34,616 bases of DNA from Nitrospira sp. (GTDB lineage: Bacteria > Nitrospirota > Nitrospiria > Nitrospirales > Nitrospiraceae): contig JAOUMR010000026.1 in NCBI GenBank assembly GCA_029881435.1, forward strand, positions 1-34,616, written 5' to 3'. The notes beneath the pieces were generated by a model. The model had not been told where the DNA came from and did no database searches. It saw nothing but the letters and a program-made list of their open reading frames with translations. Numbering within the stretch: position 1 is the stretch's first letter; the number at the start of each line of letters is the position of its first letter. Positions 23,372 to 31,476 of this stretch are shown piece after piece. Both the position numbers and the translations under genes were made by a program.

Positions 23372-25642
23372 CTAGGCAGCCTGGGCCGTCAATGCTCGCC
23401 ATTGATCAGCCCCCTTCTGAATCCGCTCGATCACAAATCCTGCTATGACCGTATCCTTGTCTTGCATCACCCACGTCCGGCGTATCTTCCCGGAGAATCC
23501 ACCCACATACAGCACTCCTCGATCATCGATCAGATCGATAGTCCCTGGAATATGGACGGAGAACCCTTCCTCCGAAATCTCGCCCAACCGGCCGATTACG
23601 ATCCGATCTCGAAACACGAGACGGCACTCTTGCCGATACGGCGTGCGTAGATACCGACGATTGGACATTCGCGGCTTAGTGAAGAGTTTGTGAAACGCTG
23701 CGATCACGGACCATAGACTTCGGAACATTCCGGGCTCACCCTCCGGCTGGTTCCAGACAGAAGAATCGGAAAATGCCATAGCAATTAACGCCTCAGTCTG
23801 TTTCTCGTCCACTTCGACAAACTTCGCTCCGATCTCCACACTGATCGCCGAGAGCCGTATTTGGCGGCAGATGGTCGCTTCCAGCACAAGATATTCACCT
23901 GCCGTACCTTTGATTCTGCAAAGCAGTCTTCCCGCGTTATCCGCTAACGGCTCGCTCAAATGGATGCAGGCCCCTGTTTCATTGATATCGATAACGGCAC
24001 CTTGGAGGTGCTGTTTCTCTGTCACCAATTCACAGGGACGGCGCCGTTTGATTCGGATCAGCGTCCGCCACTCGGGCAATTCTGCCGCAGCCATAATGAC
24101 CACACTCACCAGAACCACATTGACTCCGCCCCAAAAGAGACTGATCTCCAACCCAGGAACGAGTACATTCTGCCACCAAAGACGGATCCCGGTGACGAAT
24201 CCGGCTACCAGTAACCCCATGACGACCAGGTGCGGTATGCTGTAATAAAATCGTGTGAATCCCGGTTTCTCCTGCCTGGTTCCCTTTGGGGTAATGACAA
24301 AGGGACGTTGCCTTCTTGGACTGAGCGCGGTTTTCAATGCTGCCCAGCCGAGCGCCATGCTGTCTGCAGTTTCATAAATATCGGACCAAAACGCATTGCG
24401 TGTTCCTCGGCTAACCACCCGTAACATCACGAGCGTTGCCAGATAGTAGGATCCAAAAAAGTTCAGGATGGTCGGAAGATCAGCTATCACAGGTGCGATT
24501 CCGAAGAGGAGTGCAAAGAGCGGCGCGACAAGGCAAATGACGCGCGGGATGCCATGGACGAAATAGAAGATCGACGCAAAATACCCGAGGCGCTGGTGTA
24601 GCGAAAGGCCGCGCATCGTCAATGGGTTTGATCGAAACAAGATTTGCACATGGCCCGTCGCCCACCGTACACGTTGCTTGATCAAACTCTCAAATGTCTC
24701 CGGCATGAGTCCGGCCGCGAGGACTTTGTTGAGATAGCAGGAACGATAGCCTTTCGCATGAATCACCATGCTGGTATGGATATCTTCCGTTACAGTTTCC
24801 GTGCGGAATCCGCCGATTTCCTCCAATACACGGCGCCTGAACAGCCCGCAGCTTCCGGCGAAGAAGGCGCTATTGTGCCGATCGCGGCCGGATTGAAGCA
24901 CTCGATAAAATAGCGCTTGCTCATTCTTGAGCACTCCTTCAGTCCGCAAATTCTTCTGAAAGATGTCGGGATTATAAAAATGATGCGGTGTTTGAACAAA
25001 CGCCACCTGCTGGTCCTGGAACATTCCCACGGTATCGTGCAAGAAATCTGCGGTGGGGACATGATCAACATCAAAAATCGCAACAATCTCTCCGCTGGTC
25101 TGTTGCAAGGCGTGGTTCAGATTGCCGGCTTTGGCATGAAGTCGATCGGCCCGGCGTATATATCCGCAGTTCATCGATGCGGCCAGTTGCCGCACCTCGT
25201 CTCGTTTACCGTCATCGAGAATGTGAACGCGATAGCGGTTCTTGGGATACTGTTGACTCATACAACCGACTACCGTTCGACGGAGAATGGATAGCGGTTC
25301 ATCGACGACAGTGATGAAGACATCCACCGTTGGATAACTCGTCAACCGTACCGGTTTCCGTTCCAACGGAGACCACGCGTGATAGGCGAACAGGAGCACC
25401 TGAATGAAGGCGTAAACTTCTGCCGTGTAGACCGTCCAACTTACCAACAGGCTCGACCAATCGTCGGTATTCAACGTGTACAGTCCACGCCATACCAGGT
25501 ATCTGGTATAGAGCACCAGGGTCAGTACTAGAATGATCTGCCGCCCTTGCTTCATCCAGCTCAGTAGACAGATGACAGCCAGCCCAATCACGGACAGAGG
25601 GATGGCGACTGACGAAGCATAAAAGTCATGTATCCAGTTCAT
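23372..25642 (-). CDS. Cellulose-synthase-like GT2 with two C-terminal PilZ domains
   Basis: A 756-residue BcsA-type processive glycosyltransferase. N-terminal membrane segments occupy about 10-95. The GT domain carries ILDDGKRDE (DDG at 143-145), FDVDH (DxD at 191-193), QTPHHFYNPD, FFAGSCG (260-266), TED (285-287) and QRVRW (323-327). Further membrane segments lie at about 350-520. A first PilZ follows with R530-x3-R534 but DINETG (552-557) in place of DxSxxG. A second PilZ after a linker has R662-x3-R666 and EISEEG (688-693). No bcsB or bcsC is visible, so the polymer may not be cellulose. c-di-GMP binding is plausible but both motifs deviate. Confidence 0.8.
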   Translation of the reverse strand: MNWIHDFYASSVAIPLSVIGLAVICLLSWMKQGRQIILVLTLVLYTRYLVWRGLYTLNTDDWSSLLVSWTVYTAEVYAFIQVLLFAYHAWSPLERKPVRLTSYPTVDVFITVVDEPLSILRRTVVGCMSQQYPKNRYRVHILDDGKRDEVRQLAASMNCGYIRRADRLHAKAGNLNHALQQTSGEIVAIFDVDHVPTADFLHDTVGMFQDQQVAFVQTPHHFYNPDIFQKNLRTEGVLKNEQALFYRVLQSGRDRHNSAFFAGSCGLFRRRVLEEIGGFRTETVTEDIHTSMVIHAKGYRSCYLNKVLAAGLMPETFESLIKQRVRWATGHVQILFRSNPLTMRGLSLHQRLGYFASIFYFVHGIPRVICLVAPLFALLFGIAPVIADLPTILNFFGSYYLATLVMLRVVSRGTRNAFWSDIYETADSMALGWAALKTALSPRRQRPFVITPKGTRQEKPGFTRFYYSIPHLVVMGLLVAGFVTGIRLWWQNVLVPGLEISLFWGGVNVVLVSVVIMAAAELPEWRTLIRIKRRRPCELVTEKQHLQGAVIDINETGACIHLSEPLADNAGRLLCRIKGTAGEYLVLEATICRQIRLSAISVEIGAKFVEVDEKQTEALIAMAFSDSSVWNQPEGEPGMFRSLWSVIAAFHKLFTKPRMSNRRYLRTPYRQECRLVFRDRIVIGRLGEISEEGFSVHIPGTIDLIDDRGVLYVGGFSGKIRRTWVMQDKDTVIAGFVIERIQKGADQWRALTAQAA

Positions 25643-25994
25643 TGGGATCTTTCCTGTGCGGCAAAAAGTCCTCGTGGATATGCCGCCTCACCCATTCTCT
25701 GTCGCATGCTACTCATCATGGTAAAGGCTAGGACAGAAGTAGTCTTCTGCCCATACCGAGCTAGGTGGGGGCAAAACCTACAGACAGACTAATGCTTTGG
25801 GAGGGGTGCCCCACCTTCGTCAGAAACATCTGTGGAGGCATGGCGGCCTATGAAGCACTCTGCACAACCTTGGCAAAACCACAGGTTGCTTCCTGGCTGC
25901 GGTTACACAACCACACTCTGTGGTCTGGTTCTCAGGTATTACTGGATTTCTACTCCCGGCTTGTTACCTTCACATGAGTAGCCACGAGGAAGTC
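25643..25994. other. Divergent intergenic region with long-loop inverted repeat
   Basis: About 350 bp with no gene I can support, between the cellulose-synthase-like gene and the divergent DsbA-like gene. It contains AGGTGGGG (25763-25770) and its complement CCCCACCT (25809-25816), extendable to AGGTGGGGGCA against TGCCCCACCT with one bulge, around a loop of about 38 nt. It does not fit the c-di-GMP-I riboswitch consensus. Confidence 0.4.
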
Positions 25995-27038
25995 ATGAAG
26001 ATCACATCGATCACTGGAATCATTGTCGGTATCGGTGGTCTGATCCTGCTCCTGTTCACAACTGCACCGTTCAAGCTCACTATCCCCCGGCAGTCCTCCG
26101 ATTCGGACATAAAAACACAGGTAGTCGCCACGGTAGGAACACGCTCGATTACGCTGATGGAAGTTGAGCGAGCTGTCGCTCTTCAGCTGTATCAGGTAGA
26201 AGAGCAACGGGCGAAGTTGCTCAATGAGTCAACCCAACGTCTCATTGAAGAAGAACTGCTTTCAGCTGAAGCGGCCAGAATAGGCGTCTCTGTTCCGGAA
26301 CTCATAGAGAGAGCGAGTCAATCTGAAGAGATAGCCAAACTGGCCGGTCTACCGGCCCCAGTGCGCCTAGCCATGCAGCCTTCTCAGAAGCTCACAATGT
26401 CACTCCCCTTTCAAATCCCCAAGGACGTATCCAGGATTCGGCAAGCACTGCTAGTTCAATTGCACCGAAAGACCAAGATCCACGCTAATCTCTCTCAACC
26501 AGAACGACCCGTGCTGAATGTCAGTCCAGATGACGATCCCTGGATCGGCACAGCCCAAGCTCCAATAACGATCGTCGAGTTCTCTGACTTTCAGTGTCCC
26601 TACTGCCAACGGAGTGTGCCCATACTCAAAGAGCTCCTGGAAAAATATCCAGGCAAATTGAAGCTGGTCTATCGTGATTTCCCAGGACCGAATCATCAGC
26701 ATGCCTTGTCGGCCGCAGAAGCAGCACAGTGTGCCGTAGAGCAGAGCCGATTTTGGGAATATCATGATGCTTTGTTCGCCAGTCAGACACCGGAAATCGG
26801 ATGGAAGTTTTCCGCTCTAGCCGAAAACCTGGGCCTACGTCAATCGCCATTCAATGCTTGCATGAAGGAACACCGTTATCGCGAAGAGGTATTGAATGAT
26901 CTGCAGGATGGGCTGAAACTTGGCGTGACGAGTACCCCGACTTTCTTCATCAATGGTCGCCCCTTGGTCGGCGCACGACCGCTTGCTGATTTTCAAGCCA
27001 TCATTGACCCACTGCTCAAGCAACCCTCTTCGCCATAG
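25995..27038 (+). CDS. Membrane-anchored DsbA-like thioredoxin with SurA-type N-domain
   Basis: A 347-residue exported protein: an N-terminal signal/anchor (about 1-24), then a helical region (SITLMEVERAVALQLYQVEE, LIEEELLSAEAARIGVSVPEL) like the chaperone N-domain of SurA/PpiC proteins, and a DsbA-type thioredoxin domain from about 190. The active site is C201-P-Y-C204 in FSDFQCPYCQ and the cis-proline loop is TSTPTFFIN (Pro315). It probably catalyses disulfide formation or isomerisation in the periplasm, possibly for Cys-containing pilus or surface proteins encoded nearby. ATG 25995 follows GAGGAAG; an upstream ATG at 25974 is possible. Confidence 0.8.
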   Translation: MKITSITGIIVGIGGLILLLFTTAPFKLTIPRQSSDSDIKTQVVATVGTRSITLMEVERAVALQLYQVEEQRAKLLNESTQRLIEEELLSAEAARIGVSVPELIERASQSEEIAKLAGLPAPVRLAMQPSQKLTMSLPFQIPKDVSRIRQALLVQLHRKTKIHANLSQPERPVLNVSPDDDPWIGTAQAPITIVEFSDFQCPYCQRSVPILKELLEKYPGKLKLVYRDFPGPNHQHALSAAEAAQCAVEQSRFWEYHDALFASQTPEIGWKFSALAENLGLRQSPFNACMKEHRYREEVLNDLQDGLKLGVTSTPTFFINGRPLVGARPLADFQAIIDPLLKQPSSP

Positions 27039-27228
27039 TCTCCTTTGCCTCTAACACCAAGTGCAACATCAATGGCCCTCAACCACGCCGACGCTCAACA
27101 CAGCGTCCACCCACTCGTCTGATCGGTAGGTTCCCCTCCTTTTGACGTACCTCGTTCAGTTCTACCGTTGAGGATCAGACCTGTTACGGTTGACTCAAGT
27201 GCAACGCGAACACCAAAGGAGGGCTGCA

Positions 27229-27474
27229 ATGAGTTGTACACGCTGTCAGGGGCTGATGCTGGAAGAACAAATGATTGATATGGAGGCCAGCTATGGCGAG
27301 ATGTGGGTCTGCGCCCGGCGGTATGTCAATTGTGGCTATCGACAGGACGCCGTCATGCAGCAGCACCGTCTGGCGCAGGCTCCGCAGCAATTGGTCAGCC
27401 ACCATGTCGTGACAGTTCGAGACCCCATTGATCTGGCGTGGGAATCTGAGTCGGTCGATGCCCTGGCTGCCTAA
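27229..27474 (+). CDS. Zinc-ribbon protein, copy 1 (degenerate second knuckle)
   Basis: An 81-residue protein starting MSCTRCQGLM, with C3xxC6 and, in the middle, RRYVNCG with Cys35 but Tyr32 where its paralogue at 32137-32382 has Cys32. It has an extra Cys28 that could substitute. It aligns without gaps to the paralogue with about 29 identities, including the HRLA segment and the terminal LAA. GGAGGG lies 6 nt before the ATG. It stops 53 nt before a receiver gene on the same strand, so they are likely co-expressed. Function unknown; zinc or protein binding is inferred. Confidence 0.7.
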   Translation: MSCTRCQGLMLEEQMIDMEASYGEMWVCARRYVNCGYRQDAVMQQHRLAQAPQQLVSHHVVTVRDPIDLAWESESVDALAA

Positions 27475-27526
27475 GAGGGCCAGGGAACCGCGCGGGGGGA
27501 ATCGCCGGGGAGGAAGGGGTGAGGTG

Positions 27527-27910
27527 ATGAGGCCAGCGGCCATCCTGATCATCGAAGATTATGCGTCAGTACGTACGATGCTGGCTCAGTTGCTTGCGGA
27601 TGTCGGCTATCGCATCTACGTGGCCGCCAATGGTCGACAGGGCCTCGAGCAGTTTCGCGCATATCCTGTGGATCTGGTCCTCACGGATCTGGAGATGCCG
27701 GAGATGAACGGGCTGGACGTCATCAAGGAATTGACCCGTACGGGCCTGGACGTGAAGATCATTGCTATGACCGGGGTAGATTCCGGGGAGTTAGAGAAGG
27801 CCAAACTCTATGGGGCGCGGCAGATCTTTCCCAAGCCCCTTGACCTCCGAGCCCTGCTCCACGCCATCCAATATGAGTTAGGGCAGACGAACCTCGAACA
27901 AGCGAGTTGA
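27527..27910 (+). CDS. Single-domain response regulator 1
   Basis: A 127-residue stand-alone receiver (CheY-like) domain. The acidic pair is E10-D11 in LIIEDYAS, the phosphorylated Asp is D54 in VLTDLEMPEMNG, and the conserved T82 and K103 (FPKPL) are intact. No output domain, so it acts by protein contact. Ribosome binding purines (AAGGGGTGAGG) precede ATG 27527. It is paired with the zinc-ribbon gene just upstream; no histidine kinase is nearby. Confidence 0.85.
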   Translation: MRPAAILIIEDYASVRTMLAQLLADVGYRIYVAANGRQGLEQFRAYPVDLVLTDLEMPEMNGLDVIKELTRTGLDVKIIAMTGVDSGELEKAKLYGARQIFPKPLDLRALLHAIQYELGQTNLEQAS

Positions 27911-28097
27911 CACGGTGCAGACCGAGACCACTCACGCCTGGCATGCCGCATCTCCCTGACGACCCCTGGAACGGACATCGAGCGCGTGTCAGATACAACC
28001 CCGTCACGGACCACCGTCTGCAGCGTAACCCAGTCCTTTCCCATGTGAGGGTGGAAGCGAAACCCTGAATTCCGATCGCCGACCACCGTAGCATCTC

Positions 28098-28322
28098 TTG
28101 CTCTCCCACGGACAACGGGCTCCGTCCCTCGCGACAATCGTCTTGAGGCCATTCAAGGATCGGACAGGAAACCGTCGTAACGCTAACCCATTCGCTTTCT
28201 GTACTCTACAGGCGCTGGTCACGCTGGCCCATGAAACCAAGGAATGGAGTGTGGCTCATGCCCTGATGTGTGGAGTAGCGTACTTGGGAAGGTTCGGCTT
28301 CCGGGTGACTTTCTGCGTGTGA
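28098..28322 (+). pseudogene. Decayed third copy of the 81-residue protein gene
   Basis: The frame translated from about 28146 to 28265 (RPFKDRTGNRRN ... TKEWSVAHAL) matches 20 of 40 positions of the central and C-terminal part of the 81-residue protein at 29377-29622. The N-terminal half is missing from this frame and there is no ATG or ribosome binding site. A related N-terminal trace (TDNGLRPSR) is in another frame, suggesting a frameshift. The frame runs past the normal end. It looks like an old, inactivated copy. Confidence 0.55.
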
Positions 28323-28406
28323 ATCCGGCGTCTCGTTGAAAATCTATCCAGTTCAGGTAGAGTACAACCGATTCATTGGTCTGACAGAGATGCGGCAAGG
28401 GAGTGT

Positions 28407-28769
28407 ATGGCCACCATATTGGTGATGGATGATGAAGCTTCCATTCGGCTGTTGTTGTCGACAGCTCTTCAATCGGCGGGCCACGCGGTGGTCGAAGCAT
28501 CAAATGGGCGCGAGGGGCTGAGGGTGTACCGTCAGACGCCTGCAGATTTGGTCATCGTGGATCTGCTGATGCCTGAGTTGAATGGATTCGATACGATCAT
28601 GGAACTCACGCGCGAATTCCTAGACATCAAGGTCATTGCCATGTCTGGAGTATTTGGTGATGAATTCATGAAGAAGACGGCCAGGCTGTTGGGTGTCCGA
28701 CAGACGGTGCGCAAACCGTTTGGAATTGAGGAAATACTGAAAGCCGTCCGGTATGAGTTGATGCACTAG
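28407..28769 (+). CDS. Single-domain response regulator 2
   Basis: A 120-residue receiver domain with D8-D9 (MDDEASIRLLL), phospho-acceptor D52 (VIVDLLMPELNGFD), S80 and K103 (VRKPF). It is closest to the receiver at 31713-32075 (same length, same MDDEA start, Y-x-L-x-H end). GGGAG precedes the ATG. No output domain and no kinase nearby. Confidence 0.87.
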   Translation: MATILVMDDEASIRLLLSTALQSAGHAVVEASNGREGLRVYRQTPADLVIVDLLMPELNGFDTIMELTREFLDIKVIAMSGVFGDEFMKKTARLLGVRQTVRKPFGIEEILKAVRYELMH

Positions 28770-29176
28770 TCCTCTCAGCCAAGATGAAAGATGCGATCCG
28801 CAGGGAGAGACAGCGGTTGTTTCCTGCATCTTGATCCTCAGACAACGCCCGTTCGACAAGAGGCAGTTCGAAGTCTTTTACAGATTTATCCACAAATTCA
28901 GCCGTGGTCTTGAAGGGGCCAACGAGACACCACCGTCAAGAACCCATTCCCTCAACGTGCATACGTGCCACTACTGTGGTGAATTTTGTGACAAAACCCT
29001 GCAGGAATGGAAGGGAAGCCACGGGAACGTATAGAATCGGTGGAATGCGGTAACCTCTTAATATTACAGCGAATAGATGGGAAACCGTTGCGATAGCGAG
29101 CACTTATCAAAAACCGTTCGTTCGAACTTTTAAGGCGAGGGCCCTCATGCCCCTCCGTGTATAGTTGAATAGTTCT

Positions 29177-29225
29177 GGTCGCCACCGGCAACAGCCGACC
29201 GGCTAACGCCTGCGAGGCGCATCGC
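29177..29225 (+). ncRNA. Conserved structured leader of the 81-codon gene, copy A
   Basis: Two hairpins are conserved between both unit copies: GGTCG (29177-29181) with CGACC (29196-29200), and GCGA (29212-29215) with TCGC (29222-29225). They lie about 150-200 nt upstream of the start codon. In copy B the corresponding stems are at 33202-33225 and 33237-33250. A leader RNA element is possible; it matches no riboswitch I recognise. Confidence 0.3.
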
Positions 29226-29376
29226 TCATGCCAGTCAACCTGTCATTCCCGCTGCGTGATCCTCTCCAGCCCGCCGGTTCCGGCCTCTGCCTCCTGGTTC
29301 CTCCGTGAACTGGGCGGTGCCTCTCCTCCTCTCGTGAGAGAGTCACCTACAGTTCAACATACAAGGAGGAACCATC

Positions 29377-29622
29377 ATGGCGACCACCACATCATCCAAA
29401 CGACCGGCGACCACGCTCCGATGCGGCAACATCAAAGCGACGATCTGGCAGAATGTGAGCGAGAACGGACCATTCTTCGCCACGACCTTTTCTCGCCCGT
29501 TTAAGGATCAGACCGGTGCCTGGCACAACGGCACCTCGTTCGGTCTCAATGACCTGGAGGCGCTCATGAATGTCGCCTTTGAGGCGAAGGAGTGGATCGC
29601 CGCTCACGAATTGAAGCGCTGA
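29377..29622 (+). CDS. 81-residue conserved hypothetical protein, copy A
   Basis: A small soluble protein: a basic Ser/Thr N-terminus, then LRCGNIKATIWQN, an ATTFSRPFKDQTGAW segment and FGLNDLEALMNVAFEAKEWI at the C-terminus. The pattern suggests two or three beta strands (a pair of strands around an aromatic-basic loop) followed by one helix. I recall similar uncharacterised small proteins in accessory regions of other bacteria but cannot assign a function. AGGAGGA lies 6 nt before the ATG. It shares 72 of 81 residues with copy B at 33398-33643, while most nucleotide differences are silent, so both are probably functional. Confidence 0.75.
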   Translation: MATTTSSKRPATTLRCGNIKATIWQNVSENGPFFATTFSRPFKDQTGAWHNGTSFGLNDLEALMNVAFEAKEWIAAHELKR

Positions 29623-29633
29623 GCGTTTTCTTG

Positions 29634-29666
29634 GGAAGCCTCTGGCCATCCGGGGCTTCCTGTTCT
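29634..29666 (+). terminator. Hairpin after 81-codon gene copy A
   Basis: GGAAGCCTC (29634-29642) pairs with GGGGCTTCC (29652-29660), one G-U pair, 9-nt loop, followed by TGTTCT. It lies 12 nt after the stop codon. A shorter, mismatched version follows copy B. Confidence 0.55.
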
Positions 29667-30129
29667 ACGGTGCGATGACTGCCCGGTTAGTACACAGAGC
29701 ATTCATGGTTTGCGCTGCTCGGAGATTACATCTCGAAGCCGGATCCTTACAACAATTCCCCGATTCAGCTGCGAGCAACTCTAGAGCAATGAACGCTAGT
29801 TCGTTACCTTCAGGAATCTGTGGGATAGGGAACCTTGCGAACTTGTTTTCCACGAACACTACCAACAGAGAGTCACCAGGCGGAGTGCCATTGAAACGAA
29901 TGGAACACGAGACTTCTGCTTCGGTTTCGCGACCGCAGCGACGAGTGAGTTGACTCAAAGGTCTCGGGATCCACACTCGGTATTCGTCGGGGATTCGTGC
30001 ATTCTTGGAGCGGTCCCCAAAGAAAATCGGATCAGTATCCGTGTATATACGGGGTCGCGCTCGATGAGCCGTGAAATGCTTGCAGTGCATGCTCGATATG
30101 CTATCCTTCTGCCATTCCGACTCACTCAA
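29665..30129 (-). CDS. Possible hypothetical protein, start uncertain
   Basis: An uninterrupted minus-strand frame whose C-terminal part reads like a real protein (GDSLLVVFVENKFARFPIPQI, then EGNELAFIALELL), a beta-strand pattern followed by a helix. The 5' part is unconvincing: the open frame begins at a TTG without a ribosome binding site, and the first ATG is at 30090. No family recognised. It is divergent from the PilZ gene. It may also be a spurious frame. Confidence 0.3.
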   Translation of the reverse strand: MSESEWQKDSISSMHCKHFTAHRARPRIYTDTDPIFFGDRSKNARIPDEYRVWIPRPLSQLTRRCGRETEAEVSCSIRFNGTPPGDSLLVVFVENKFARFPIPQIPEGNELAFIALELLAAESGNCCKDPASRCNLRAAQTMNALCTNRAVIAP

Positions 30130-30152
30130 TGGGATGAATGATCGAGAGGACT

Positions 30153-30719
30153 ATGAGGAAAATTGCCGAGTACCAGGGGTACACGATTGAATCCGCTCCA
30201 CAACCAGACACACAGGGAGAGAAGTGGCGACTTCGTATCTACATTTCGGTCCAACATCCCCGCGGGATTCAGACTCGTGAATTCACCGCGGATGGCCTCT
30301 ATGCCACCGAGAACGAAGCCGATCTCCATGGACTGGCGTTTGGACAGCGTGTCATTGATGGAAAGGTGGATGGCAAGACCGTGTGGGATCTCAAGTCCCA
30401 GGACCGTCGGATCACACCACGCTTCAGAGTCCAGTTTCGCACCACGTTTTCCTCCTCTCCGACACTGGACGGAACAGGGATGATCCTGGATCTCTCCGCT
30501 GGTGGCTGTCGGATTGAAAGCAGCGTGTCGCTCACGGCAGGTCTCTCGCTGGAACTCCGGATCTATGCGGAAGGCTTGGAATGGCCGTTAATGGTGGAGG
30601 CAGCGACTGTACAATGGGTCAGCGGACAGACGTTTGGGTTGGCGTTCTTCCGGATGAAGGAAGCCGAGCGGCAGCGGCTGGAGCAGGTCATCCAGGACCT
30701 GACAGACCCTCCCATCTGA
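30153..30719 (+). CDS. PilZ-domain protein 1
   Basis: A 188-residue protein with an N-terminal alpha/beta region (about 1-80: IAEYQGYTIESAPQP, LRIYISVQHPRG) and a C-terminal PilZ domain. The c-di-GMP-binding signature is complete: R86-x3-R90 (RITPR) and D113-x-S115-x2-G118 (DLSAGG). The conserved C-terminal strand GQTFGLAFFRM is present. It is a candidate c-di-GMP effector for the surface and pilus functions of this region. ATG 30153 has GAGAGGA just upstream; the ATG at 30138 is less well placed. Confidence 0.82.
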   Translation: MRKIAEYQGYTIESAPQPDTQGEKWRLRIYISVQHPRGIQTREFTADGLYATENEADLHGLAFGQRVIDGKVDGKTVWDLKSQDRRITPRFRVQFRTTFSSSPTLDGTGMILDLSAGGCRIESSVSLTAGLSLELRIYAEGLEWPLMVEAATVQWVSGQTFGLAFFRMKEAERQRLEQVIQDLTDPPI

Positions 30720-30774
30720 ATGAATACGAACCGAATTATAGGTGTCAAAGAACGGGCTTGCTGGGAGGCCCTTA

Positions 30775-30827
30775 TCTCGTACGTGATGGAGCCATCGAGC
30801 GTGCGCGCTCTGAGCCTCTGTACGAGA
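30775..30827. other. Three-way-junction-like element between convergent PilZ genes
   Basis: An outer 8-bp perfect stem TCTCGTAC (30775-30782) / GTACGAGA (30820-30827) encloses two small hairpins: GATG/CATC (30785-30788 / 30793-30796, 4-nt loop) and GAGCG/CGCTC (30797-30801 / 30806-30810, TGCG loop). It fills most of the gap between the two convergent PilZ genes. It may act as a two-way terminator or be an old mobile repeat. Confidence 0.5.
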
Positions 30828-30831
30828 CCGC

Positions 30832-31476
30832 TTAATTCTCTGCAATCACATCACGATCGGACCCTGCACGCACCATGTGAATAACGCGCATCGCGCGAAG
30901 GATGCGGTGTGCCTCGCGCCACAGCTTCTCGGGCCCCTCGTCACACGAGGCATCGGACCCGCCTTCCTCTGAATCTGAATCATCCTTTCCTCGTGCCTCG
31001 GCTGGTCGGTGAGTCGAATCGATCTGAAGATCCAGCAGGTGTTGGAAGATGTCCTCAAGTGATGGGATGCCACGCGGGGGCAGAGCGCGTTGAAGGTTCG
31101 GCAACACCGTCGCAAGTGAAGCCTCCGGATGAGTGGCGCGCGACATCCATTTGAGACCAAGTTTATGGTGCAGGAATTCGCTGACCCACGCCTGATCCAT
31201 CGGTTCCAGGTCCTGCACTTCGATGGCGAATTCATGATCCTTGACCCACAAGACGGTCGCCCGTTGGACGCGAAGCAATGTGGGTCGTTCGGGAACGGAC
31301 ACCTGCAAGGTCAACTGCATGCCGGCTACCACGGGCATCGTTCCCACCACTCGCCAACCTCGAGCGGTCAGATCTAAGACGGTCCCTTCGGCCAGAAAGG
31401 TGGCATTGCCATACCGCATGGGCCAGCCGACTGGAAACCGACTCGAACGCCGCACGGGACTCTTTCTATTCTGCAT
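30832..31476 (-). CDS. PilZ-domain protein 2 with C-terminal extension
   Basis: A 214-residue protein beginning with a PilZ domain: R9-x3-R13 (RRSSR), then D35-L-T37-A-R-G40, where Thr replaces the usual Ser of DxSxxG, and a late strand DHEFAIEVQDLEPMDQAWV. The second half (about 110-214) is a predicted helical region with an acidic, disordered patch (GKDDSDSEEGGSD) and a C-terminal helix; its role is unknown. GGAG lies 7 nt before the ATG. It faces PilZ protein 1 tail to tail and is followed upstream by a receiver and zinc-ribbon gene on the same strand. Confidence 0.78.
   Translation of the reverse strand: MQNRKSPVRRSSRFPVGWPMRYGNATFLAEGTVLDLTARGWRVVGTMPVVAGMQLTLQVSVPERPTLLRVQRATVLWVKDHEFAIEVQDLEPMDQAWVSEFLHHKLGLKWMSRATHPEASLATVLPNLQRALPPRGIPSLEDIFQHLLDLQIDSTHRPAEARGKDDSDSEEGGSDASCDEGPEKLWREAHRILRAMRVIHMVRAGSDRDVIAEN

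Larger units (their letters stand above)
28936..29655 (+). repeat. Duplicated accessory unit, copy A
   Basis: About 720 bp that is repeated at 32962-33675 in direct orientation. It comprises a short stretch that can be read as a CxxC-containing peptide (ending TAG at about 29034), a conserved leader of more than 300 bp, the 81-codon gene and the following hairpin. Similarity is highest in the gene and near the ribosome binding site and lower, but still obvious, upstream. Confidence 0.75.

Noticed and set aside
25763-25860. Possible c-di-GMP-I (GEMM) riboswitch, prompted by GGGGGCAAAACC
   Set aside because: Only the first few bases resemble the consensus; the GACGCAAAGCC and later conserved segments are missing.
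28831-29034. Short frames with a CxxC motif at the start of both duplicated units (the other at 32757-33059)
   Set aside because: The frames share a 30-residue end, but upstream parts do not match, starts are poor, and nucleotide similarity is no better than in the neighbouring noncoding part.
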